From positions 1 to 7,036 of the forward strand of contig JBBQHQ010000135.1 in the NCBI GenBank assembly GCA_038324115.1: 7,036 nt of DNA, given 5' to 3'. Shown here one piece after another: positions 1 through 4,673 of the stretch. The position numbers and the translations under genes were made by a program. Position 1 is the first letter of the stretch. Each line of letters begins with the position of its first letter. The DNA comes from Gaiellasilicea sp038324115. Lineage in GTDB: Bacteria; Actinomycetota; Thermoleophilia; Gaiellales; Gaiellaceae. Below the pieces are notes generated by a model. That model worked only from the letters and a program-made list of their open reading frames with translations. It made no database searches and had not been told where the DNA came from.

Positions 1-159
1 GGTCAGGTTCGAGGCCAGACCGTTCACGTTCTCGGTCAGGTCCTTCCAGACGCCCGAGACGCCCTTCACCTGGGCCTGCCCGCCCAGGATGCCCTCGGTG
101 CCGACCTCGCGCGCCACGCGCGTCACCACGTCTGCGAAGGACGAGAGCTGGTCGACCAT
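1..159 (-). repeat. HAMP-connector repeat, second copy
   Basis: This encodes residues 255-307 of the poly-HAMP protein. It is the second copy of a 276-base (92-residue) tandem unit and differs from the copy at 277-435 by 9 of 53 residues. Protein-level tandem duplication explains the DNA similarity. The array continues past the left edge. Confidence 0.85.
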
Positions 160-921
160 CGTGTTGACGGTGTCCTTGAGCTCCAGCACCTCCCCCTTGA
201 CGTCGACTGTGACCTTCTTGGAGAGGTCGCCGTTCGCGACGGCGGTGGTGACGGCGGCGATGTTCCGGACCTGCGCGGTCAGGTTGCCGGCGAGCGTGTT
301 GACGTTGTCCGTCAGGTCCTTCCAGACCCCGGAGGCGCCCTTCACCTTCGCCTGGCCGCCGAGCTTGCCGTCGGTGCCGACCTCGCGCGCGACGCGCGTG
401 ACCTCGTCGGCGAACGACGAGAGTTGCTCGACCATCCCGTTCACGGTCGTCCCGATCCGGCGGAACTCGCCCTTGAGCGGCTGACCGTCGATCTGGAGCT
501 GGATTCGCTGCTTCAGGTCGCCCTGGGCGACCGCGTCGATCACGCGCGCGACCTCGATCGTCGGCCGCGCCAGGTTGTCGATCAGCCCGTTGACCGCCCC
601 GACCTGCTCCGCCCACGAGCCGGGCGCCCCCGCGACACCGGCCCGCTCGACGATCCGACCCTCGCGCCCGACGAGCTTCCCGACCCGGAGCAGCTCGTTC
701 GTGACCTGCTGGTTGCGCTCGACGAGGCCGTTGAAGGCGGCCGCGACGTCGGCGAGCGCGCCGTCGGCCCGGAGGCGAACGGTGAAGTCTCCTGCCCGGG
801 CCGCCTCGAGGGCGGCAACGAGCTTCTGCACCTGCGCCGGCGTCAGCGCCGCCGGCTCGGCAGTCGAAGTGCGCGTCGGGCGGCTCGCGCGCGCCGCCGA
901 AGCGGATGGGGTCGGGGGCAC
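1..921 (-). CDS. Poly-HAMP sensor protein, probable hybrid histidine kinase (N-terminal part, 3' end outside window)
   Basis: This is the first 307 residues of a larger cytoplasmic signalling protein. The frame stays open to position 1, so any kinase and receiver domains would lie outside the window. I read the start as GTG at 921-919 because AAAGGAG (934-928) sits 6 bases upstream. Residues 1-27 are a Pro/Ala/Ser/Thr-rich tail. HAMP-like units follow at about 30-80, 113-170 and 205-262, joined by helical connectors, and another begins near 297. Typical pieces are AVANGDLSKKVTVDVKGE and SGVWKDLTDNVNTLAGNLT. Residues 163-215 and 255-307 match at 44 of 53 positions, giving a 92-residue period. 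No signal peptide or membrane segment is visible. Tandem HAMP arrays of this type are known from Nik1-like (group III) hybrid histidine kinases and their bacterial relatives, often followed by GAF, HisKA, HATPase and receiver domains. The kinase assignment is therefore by family resemblance. A chemoreceptor-like protein is less likely. Confidence 0.88.
   Translation of the reverse strand, partial: MPPTPSASAARASRPTRTSTAEPAALTPAQVQKLVAALEAARAGDFTVRLRADGALADVAAAFNGLVERNQQVTNELLRVGKLVGREGRIVERAGVAGAPGSWAEQVGAVNGLIDNLARPTIEVARVIDAVAQGDLKQRIQLQIDGQPLKGEFRRIGTTVNGMVEQLSSFADEVTRVAREVGTDGKLGGQAKVKGASGVWKDLTDNVNTLAGNLTAQVRNIAAVTTAVANGDLSKKVTVDVKGEVLELKDTVNTMVDQLSSFADVVTRVAREVGTEGILGGQAQVKGVSGVWKDLTENVNGLASNLT
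277..435 (-). repeat. HAMP-connector repeat, first copy
   Basis: This encodes residues 163-215 of the poly-HAMP protein, from MVEQLSSFADEVTRVARE to NVNTLAGNLT. It matches the unit at 1-159 at 44 of 53 residues when read directly. Further repeats of the same type probably lie to the left of the window. Confidence 0.85.
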
Positions 922-927
922 AACGGT

Positions 928-934
928 CTCCTTT
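928..934 (-). promoter_or_regulatory. Ribosome binding site of the poly-HAMP gene
   Basis: On the minus strand this reads AAAGGAG and lies 6 bases before the GTG at 921-919. It is the best Shine-Dalgarno match seen in the window, and it fixes the start of a gene whose first codon is GTG. Confidence 0.75.
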
Positions 935-987
935 GGGCGGGGGAAACGGGTCGCGTGATCTGACTGGGCGGTCAGGGCTTGATTATG

Positions 988-1022
988 GGTCGGAAATCTG
1001 CTTCCTGCCGCGGCTTCCGACC
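988..1022. promoter_or_regulatory. Spaced inverted repeat in the divergent control region
   Basis: The arms GGTCGGAA (988-995) and TTCCGACC (1015-1022) are perfect 8-base complements separated by 19 bases. They lie between the divergent poly-HAMP gene and carboxylase gene. They could be two half-sites for a dimeric regulator, or a hairpin in the leader of the minus-strand transcript. A CATAAT hexamer on the minus strand (988-983) touches the left arm and could be a -10 element for the poly-HAMP gene, but I see no convincing -35 partner. The role is inferred. Confidence 0.35.
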
Positions 1023-1040
1023 GTGGTGGCCGACGAGACT

Positions 1041-1059
1041 TTGTGTTTCCGAAACACAA
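1041..1059. promoter_or_regulatory. Perfect 19-base palindrome, probable operator of the carboxylase gene
   Basis: The sequence TTGTGTTTCCGAAACACAA has 9-base perfect arms around a central C at 1050. It stands out as A/T-rich in a very GC-rich region. It is centred 40 bases before the ATG at 1090, so if the gene starts from a -10 at about 1075 it covers the -35 area, a typical position for a repressor of the TetR or GntR type. No such regulator is encoded in the window, and I cannot name the protein that binds it. The perfect symmetry is seen directly; the operator role is inferred. Confidence 0.6.
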
Positions 1060-1074
1060 GCTCGGCGGGGCGGT

Positions 1075-1080
1075 TAGGCT
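1075..1080 (+). promoter_or_regulatory. Possible -10 element of the carboxylase gene, leaderless start
   Basis: TAGGCT fits the actinobacterial TANNNT -10 pattern and ends 9 bases before the ATG at 1090. No good Shine-Dalgarno sequence precedes that ATG. Together these suggest a leaderless or nearly leaderless transcript. The hexamer is short and could occur by chance. Confidence 0.3.
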
Positions 1081-1089
1081 CCCGCGCGA

Positions 1090-1416
1090 ATGTCCGGCAC
1101 CCACGACACGACCGCGGCGAAGCTCGCCTGGCTGCGCGAGCTCTCCGAGGCCGCGGCGCACGCCGGGAACGAGAAGGCGGTCGCCCGCCAGCGGGAGCGG
1201 GGCAAGCTGCTGGCGCGCGAGCGGCTCGACAAGCTGCTCGACCCAGGCTCATTCGTCGAGCTCGACCGCTACGTCCGTCACCGGAACCCCGACTTCGACT
1301 CGATGGCGAACCGGCCCTACGGCGACGCGGTCGTCACGGGCTACGGGACGATCTTCGGCCGCAAAGTCTTCGTCTTCTCCCAAGACTTCACCGTCTTCGG
1401 CGGCAGCCTCTCCTAA
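1090..1416 (+). CDS. N-terminal fragment of the carboxyltransferase, as translated up to the TAA
   Basis: Read literally, translation from ATG 1090 stops after 108 residues. The fragment holds the N-terminal helices and the start of the first crotonase-like fold, including ARERLDKLLDPGSFVELD and the conserved SQDFTVFGGSL. It lacks the rest of the acyl/biotin-binding site, so it should be inactive alone. It is listed because a plain gene caller would report it; biologically it is the first fifth of the gene spanning 1090-2655. Confidence 0.5.
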   Translation: MSGTHDTTAAKLAWLRELSEAAAHAGNEKAVARQRERGKLLARERLDKLLDPGSFVELDRYVRHRNPDFDSMANRPYGDAVVTGYGTIFGRKVFVFSQDFTVFGGSLS

Positions 1417-1440
1417 GTTTTCGCCGAGAAGATCTGCAAG

Positions 1441-2655
1441 GTGTTGGACATGGCCGTCACGTACGGCTGCCCCGTGATCGGGATCAACGACTCGGGTGGG
1501 GCGCGGATCCAGGAGGGGGTCGTCTCGCTCGCCGGCTACGCCGAGATCTTCTGGCGGAACGTCCAGGCCTCGGGCGTCATCCCCCAGATCTCGCTCGTGC
1601 TCGGCCCCTGCGCGGGCGGCGCCGTCTACTCGCCCGCGATCACCGACTTCGTCCTGATGGCGGAGGAGACCTCGTACATGTTCATCACCGGCCCCGACGT
1701 CGTCCGGACGGTGACCGGGGAGGAGGTCTCGCAGGAGGAGCTCGGCGGCGCCTCGGCGCACGCGACCAAGTCGGGCGTCGCGCACTTCACCGCGGCCGAC
1801 GAGGAGGCGGTGCTCGAGGACGCGCGTTACCTGCTCTCGTTCCTGCCCCAGAACAACCTGGAGCAGGCGCCCTACGCGGCGCCTTCGGACCCGGTCGACC
1901 GGGAGGCGCCCGAGCTGGACACGTTCGTCCCGGACGAGGCGACGAAGCCCTACGACATGAAGACCGTGATCGCCAAGGTCGTGGACGATGGGGAGTTCCT
2001 CGAGGTGCACGAGCACTGGGCCCCGAACATCGTCTGCGGCTTCGCGCGGCTCGGCGGCCACGCGGTCGGCGTCGTCGGCAACCAACCGCAGGCGCTCGCC
2101 GGCGTGCTCGACATCGACGCCTCGGTCAAGGCGGCGCGGTTCGTCCGCACCTGCGACGCCTTCAACGTCCCGCTGATCACCTTCGTCGACGTCCCCGGCT
2201 TCATGCCCGGCACCGACCAGGAGTACGGCGGCATCATCCGCCACGGCGCCAAGCTGCTCTACGCCTACGCCGAGGCGACGGTGCCGAAGCTGACCGTGAT
2301 CACCCGGAAGGCGTACGGCGGGGCGTACGACGTGATGAGCTCGAAGCACATCCGCGCCGACTTCAACCTCGCCTGGCCGACCGCCGAGGTCGCCGTGATG
2401 GGCCCGGACGGCGCCGTCAACATCATCTTCCGCAACGAGCTCGCCGCCGCCGACGACCCGGACGCGCGCCGCGCTGAGCTGATCGCCGAGTACAAGGAGC
2501 GCTTCGCGAACCCGTACCACGCGGCCGAGCGCGGCTACGTGGACGAGGTGATCGAGCCCCGGCGGACGCGGCCGATGCTGATCTCCGCCCTCGAGATGTC
2601 GCTGACCAAGCGCGAGCCCAAGCCGAAGCGGAAGCACGGCAACATACCGCTGTAA
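1441..2655 (+). CDS. C-terminal 404-residue part of the carboxyltransferase downstream of the TAA
   Basis: This is the intact remainder of the carboxyltransferase in the same frame. It can be read from GTG 1441 or ATG 1450, and the latter has a weak AAGG 8 bases before it. It keeps INDSGGARIQEGV (15-27), GPCAGGAVYSPAITDF (55-70), FITGPDVVRTVTGEEV (81-96), ELGGASAHATKSG (100-112), VDVPGFMPGTDQEYGG (249-264) and the terminal KHGNIPL. It lacks about 117 N-terminal residues that relatives have, including the GGSL loop, so restarted translation would probably give a defective subunit. Coding quality does not decay after the stop, so any inactivation is recent or only apparent. Confidence 0.55.
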   Translation: MLDMAVTYGCPVIGINDSGGARIQEGVVSLAGYAEIFWRNVQASGVIPQISLVLGPCAGGAVYSPAITDFVLMAEETSYMFITGPDVVRTVTGEEVSQEELGGASAHATKSGVAHFTAADEEAVLEDARYLLSFLPQNNLEQAPYAAPSDPVDREAPELDTFVPDEATKPYDMKTVIAKVVDDGEFLEVHEHWAPNIVCGFARLGGHAVGVVGNQPQALAGVLDIDASVKAARFVRTCDAFNVPLITFVDVPGFMPGTDQEYGGIIRHGAKLLYAYAEATVPKLTVITRKAYGGAYDVMSSKHIRADFNLAWPTAEVAVMGPDGAVNIIFRNELAAADDPDARRAELIAEYKERFANPYHAAERGYVDEVIEPRRTRPMLISALEMSLTKREPKPKRKHGNIPL

Positions 2656-2665
2656 TTTGCCGCAA

Positions 2666-2697
2666 GCCGGATGGCCGCCTCTCGGCGGCCGTCCGGC
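2666..2697 (+). terminator. GC-rich hairpin after the carboxylase gene
   Basis: GCCGGATGGCCGCC (2666-2679) pairs with GGCGGCCGTCCGGC (2684-2697) around a TCTC loop. The stem is 14 base pairs with one G-U wobble. It starts 10 bases after the TAA at 2653-2655 and ends before the molybdate operon promoter region. No U-run follows. Such U-less stems are common behind genes of high-GC actinobacteria, and here it probably separates the carboxylase from the mod operon. Confidence 0.7.
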
Positions 2698-2715
2698 GCG
2701 AAGACCCCTGAAGGA

Positions 2716-2744
2716 TTGACAAACCTGTAGCATCTAGGTAATGC
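2716..2744 (+). promoter_or_regulatory. Promoter region of the molybdate operon
   Basis: TTGACA (2716-2721) is a perfect -35 consensus in an A/T-enriched patch. At 17 bases spacing the -10 would be TAATGC (2739-2744), which is poor and would place the transcript start near a second in-frame ATG at 2753. Alternatively TAGCAT (2728-2733, 4 of 6 matches to TATAAT) ends 7 bases before ATG 2741, the spacing expected of a leaderless start, but then it lacks a good -35. A promoter is likely here; its exact elements are uncertain. Confidence 0.5.
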
Positions 2745-2748
2745 CTAG
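2734..2748. promoter_or_regulatory. Short inverted repeat over the regulator's start codon, possible autoregulatory operator
   Basis: CTAGG (2734-2738) and CCTAG (2744-2748) are inverted around TAATG, which contains the start codon at 2741. A second nested pair, GCAT (2730-2733) and ATGC (2741-2744), overlaps it. CTAG is generally scarce in high-GC genomes, so two copies within 15 bases are notable. The position over the presumed -10 and start suits repression by the encoded HTH-Mop protein. It does not resemble the E. coli ModE box. Confidence 0.35.
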
Positions 2749-3118
2749 GCAAATGTTCACGGCTGCGGAGGCGGCCCGGGCGCTCGGGATCAGCGTCGAC
2801 ACGCTTCGTCGCTGGGACCGCGACGGCAAGATCCGGGTCACGCGCGACGCTGGGAACCGCCGGCTCGTCAGCGCCAAAGAGGTCGAGCGGCTGCGCGCGC
2901 CGGCGGGCGACGAGACGCTCTCGGCGCGGAACCGCTTCCGGGGGGTGATCCGCGAGATCGAGATCGACGGCTTCCTCGCCCGGATCGAGATCGATGTGAC
3001 CGAGCCCGCGCGTGTGGTCGCGATCGTGACTCGGGAATCAGTGGAGCAGCTCGGGCTCGAGGTCGGCGGCAGCGCGGCCGCGGTCGTCAAGTCGACCTCC
3101 GTGATGGTCGAGACGTGA
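2741..3118 (+). CDS. HTH-Mop (TOBE) domain protein, probable molybdate-responsive regulator
   Basis: This is a 125-residue cytoplasmic protein with two parts. Residues 5-52 form a MerR/excisionase-type helix-turn-helix (FTAAEAARALGISVDTLRRW, then DRDGKIRVTRDAGNRRLV). Residues 62-125 form a single Mop/TOBE domain starting SARNRFRGVIREIEIDG and ending VVKSTSVMVE. Mop domains bind molybdate or tungstate, usually as oligomers with ligands at subunit interfaces. The gene heads the mod operon, and its TGA overlaps the modA GTG by 4 bases. It most likely senses intracellular molybdate and controls the operon, a role held by the unrelated ModE in proteobacteria. A storage or buffering role (molbindin-like) is the alternative, but the HTH argues for regulation. 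The start is taken at ATG 2741; ATG 2753 would remove only four residues and leave both domains intact. Neither start has a good ribosome binding site. Confidence 0.85.
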   Translation: MPRQMFTAAEAARALGISVDTLRRWDRDGKIRVTRDAGNRRLVSAKEVERLRAPAGDETLSARNRFRGVIREIEIDGFLARIEIDVTEPARVVAIVTRESVEQLGLEVGGSAAAVVKSTSVMVET

Positions 3119-3852
3119 GCCGGGCGCTCGGTGCAGCTGGCGTCGCGCTCGCCTGCCTGACCCTGCTCGCCTGCGGCTGGACGGCCGGGACGGTCGCCGA
3201 GCCGCCGATCGTCTACGCGGCCGCTTCGCTCGCCGAGGTGCTCCCGCGGGTCGCGCCGGACGCCCGTTTCCAGTTCGCCGGCTCGAACCAGCTCTCGCTC
3301 CAGATCGAGCAGGGCGCGCCGGCCGACGTCTTCGCCTCCGCCAGCCCCGTCTACACCCAGGAGCTCTACCGGGCCGGGCTCGTCGAGCGGCCCCGTGTCT
3401 TCGCCACGAACTCACTCGTGCTCGCGGTACCACGCTCGAACCCGGCCGGGATCCGGTCGGTCGCCGACCTGGCCAGGCGGCCGAGGCTGAAGCTCGTCCT
3501 CGCGGGCGCCAAGGTGCCGATCGGGCTCTACACCCGCGAGGTGCTGAAGCGGCTCGGCCTGCTCCCCGTCCTGCGGCGCGCCGTCAGCCAGGAGACCGAC
3601 GTGAAAGGGATCGTGGGCAAGCTCGCGCTCGGCGAGGCCGACGCCGGTTTCGTCTACGCGACCGACGTGCGCGCCGCCTCCTCGCGCCTGACCGCGATCC
3701 CGCTGCCGGCGCGCTCCCAGCCGACCGTCGCCTACGAGCTCGCGGTCGTCAAGAGCGGTCGCAACGGGGACGGCGCTCGCGCGCTCGTGACAGCCCTGCT
3801 CTCGCCCGTCGGGCGCGCCGAGCTCCGCCGCGCGGGCTTCGGGACGCCGTGA
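3115..3852 (+). CDS. modA: Molybdate ABC transporter substrate-binding lipoprotein ModA
   Basis: This 245-residue protein is the extracytoplasmic molybdate (possibly tungstate) receptor that delivers substrate to ModBC. The N-terminus is a lipoprotein signal: a hydrophobic stretch at 5-19 and lipobox LLAC with Cys20 as the lipid anchor. Mature-domain landmarks are AAASLAEVL (35-43), FAGSNQLSLQIEQGAPADVF (54-73), NSLVLAVP (99-106), VPIGLYTREVL (134-144) and TDVKGIVGKLALGEADAGFV (161-180) followed by YATDV. These are the oxyanion-binding and hinge motifs of the ModA family, with Ser38 and Ser57 as likely ligand contacts. The length is normal. GTG 3115 overlaps the upstream TGA in GTGA, so translation is probably coupled to the regulator gene, and there is no clear separate ribosome binding site. 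The 3' end overlaps modB by 4 bases. Confidence 0.95.
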   Translation: MSRALGAAGVALACLTLLACGWTAGTVAEPPIVYAAASLAEVLPRVAPDARFQFAGSNQLSLQIEQGAPADVFASASPVYTQELYRAGLVERPRVFATNSLVLAVPRSNPAGIRSVADLARRPRLKLVLAGAKVPIGLYTREVLKRLGLLPVLRRAVSQETDVKGIVGKLALGEADAGFVYATDVRAASSRLTAIPLPARSQPTVAYELAVVKSGRNGDGARALVTALLSPVGRAELRRAGFGTP

Positions 3853-4673
3853 GCCGCGCCTTCGGGCTCGTGCTGGCGGTGACGGCTGCGCTTGCACTCG
3901 CGTTCCTGCTCCTCCCGGTTCTCGCGATCTTCCTCCGGATCCCGCCCGGCGACCTCGTCGGCCAGCTCGGAAACCGCGCGGCTGTGGACGCCCTCCTCGT
4001 CACGTTGAAGACGAGCGCGGTCGCGAACGCGCTGATCCTGCTCGTCGGCACGCCGGCCGCGTACGCGCTGGCGACGCGGCGCTTCCGCGGCCGCGCGCTC
4101 GTCGTGACCGCGCTCGAGCTGCCGCTCGTCCTCCCGCCCGCCGTCGCCGGGATCGGCCTGATCGCGGCCTTCGGGCGCTTCGGCCTCCTCGGTGGCACCC
4201 TTTCGGCGCTCGGGCTCGAGATCGCCTTCACGCAGGTCGCGGTCGTGCTCGCGGTCACTTTCGTCGCGAGCCCGTTCTACGTCCGCGCCGCCCTGACCGC
4301 TTTCGAGGGGCTCGACCCGACGCTCGTCGCGGCAGCACGTACGCTCGGCGCGGGGCCGGCCCGCACCTTTTTCCGCGTCGCGCTCCCGCTCGCTGCCCCT
4401 GGCCTCGGCGCCGGCTGGGCGCTCTCGTTCGCCCGGGGCGTGGGCGAGTTCGGCGCCACGATCATGTTCGCCGGCTCGCTCCAGGGCGTGACCCAGACGC
4501 TCTCGCTCGCGATCTACGAGCAGTTCGACCTCGACTTCGACGTCGCGCTCGCGATCGGCGCCGAGCTCGTCGTTGTCAGTGCCGCCGTCCTGCTCGTCGT
4601 CAAACTGGTGCCCGCATGGACGAGCTCGAGCTCCGGCTCGACCACCGTCTTCGCTCCTTCCGCCTCTCGCTAG
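3849..4673 (+). CDS. modB: Molybdate ABC transporter permease ModB
   Basis: This is a 274-residue inner-membrane permease that forms the channel for molybdate with ModC. Hydrophobic segments appear near residues 7-28, 47-72, 87-108, 128-148, 184-205 and 236-255. The cytoplasmic coupling (EAA) loop at about 153-185 has the family form: EGLDPTLVAAARTLGAGPAR, then TFFRVALPLAAPGL. It is followed by ARGVGEFGATIMFAGSLQG (195-213), which is typical of ModB. GTG 3849 lies in a GTGA overlap with the modA stop. The final 20 or so residues (WTSSSSGSTTVFAPSASR) are a low-complexity tail after the last membrane segment. They are encoded within the first 58 bases of modC, so the tail is probably a by-product of the overlap rather than a functional domain. 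Confidence 0.94.
   Translation: MSRAFGLVLAVTAALALAFLLLPVLAIFLRIPPGDLVGQLGNRAAVDALLVTLKTSAVANALILLVGTPAAYALATRRFRGRALVVTALELPLVLPPAVAGIGLIAAFGRFGLLGGTLSALGLEIAFTQVAVVLAVTFVASPFYVRAALTAFEGLDPTLVAAARTLGAGPARTFFRVALPLAAPGLGAGWALSFARGVGEFGATIMFAGSLQGVTQTLSLAIYEQFDLDFDVALAIGAELVVVSAAVLLVVKLVPAWTSSSSGSTTVFAPSASR

Larger units (their letters stand above)
1090..2655 (+). pseudogene. pccB: Propionyl-CoA/acyl-CoA carboxylase beta subunit (carboxyltransferase) with an internal in-frame stop
   Basis: The product would be a 521-residue carboxyltransferase subunit that moves CO2 from biotin to propionyl-CoA (or acetyl-CoA), making methylmalonyl-CoA in the cytoplasm. The length is normal for PccB/AccD5 proteins. 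Codon 109 is TAA (1414-1416), where relatives carry Glu in GGSLGEV; here it reads GGSLS-stop-VFAEKI. The frame before and after the stop is the same and fully conserved, so one G-to-T change (GAA to TAA) explains the break. Other landmarks in full-length numbering are INDSGGARIQEGV (132-144), ELGGASAHATKSG (217-229), the C-terminal carboxyltransferase half with VDVPGFMPGTDQEYGG (366-381), and the family's closing KHGNIPL. Asp414 in GGAYDVM matches the residue linked to propionyl-CoA preference in Streptomyces PccB. The biotin-bearing alpha subunit is not in the window. The break may be a base-call or assembly error, a recent nonsense mutation, or a readthrough site; the sequence alone cannot decide. 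Start ATG 1090 fits the family N-terminus. Confidence 0.85.

Noticed and set aside
89..963. Plus-strand open frames over the poly-HAMP gene
   Set aside because: The minus-strand frame here has clear HAMP repeats and a good ribosome binding site. The plus-strand translations are Ser/Thr/Arg-rich shadows, and their internal repetition only mirrors the HAMP repeats.
960..975. CTGAC...GTCAG inverted repeat upstream of the poly-HAMP gene
   Set aside because: Only 5-base arms with a 6-base gap. Expected often by chance and not linked to a promoter element I could defend.
1414..1416. Recoding of the internal stop as selenocysteine or pyrrolysine
   Set aside because: The codon is TAA, not TGA or TAG, and relatives have Glu at this place, so neither recoding type applies.
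906..2477. 523-codon plus-strand open frame overlapping the carboxylase in another frame
   Set aside because: Arg/Ala/Gly-rich translation without recognisable domains. It spans the end of the poly-HAMP gene, the control region and most of the carboxylase, so it is an out-of-frame shadow.
1249..2733. 494-codon open frame on the minus strand opposite the carboxylase gene
   Set aside because: It is antisense to a conserved carboxyltransferase frame. Its composition (Arg, Gly, Val, Asp, Leu-rich) is what GC-rich codons give when read on the other strand, with no domain or motif recognised.
2656..2740. Molybdenum-cofactor riboswitch ahead of the mod operon
   Set aside because: The gap is only about 85 bases, taken up by a simple terminator-like hairpin and a promoter region. 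There is no room for, or sign of, the multi-stem Moco structure.
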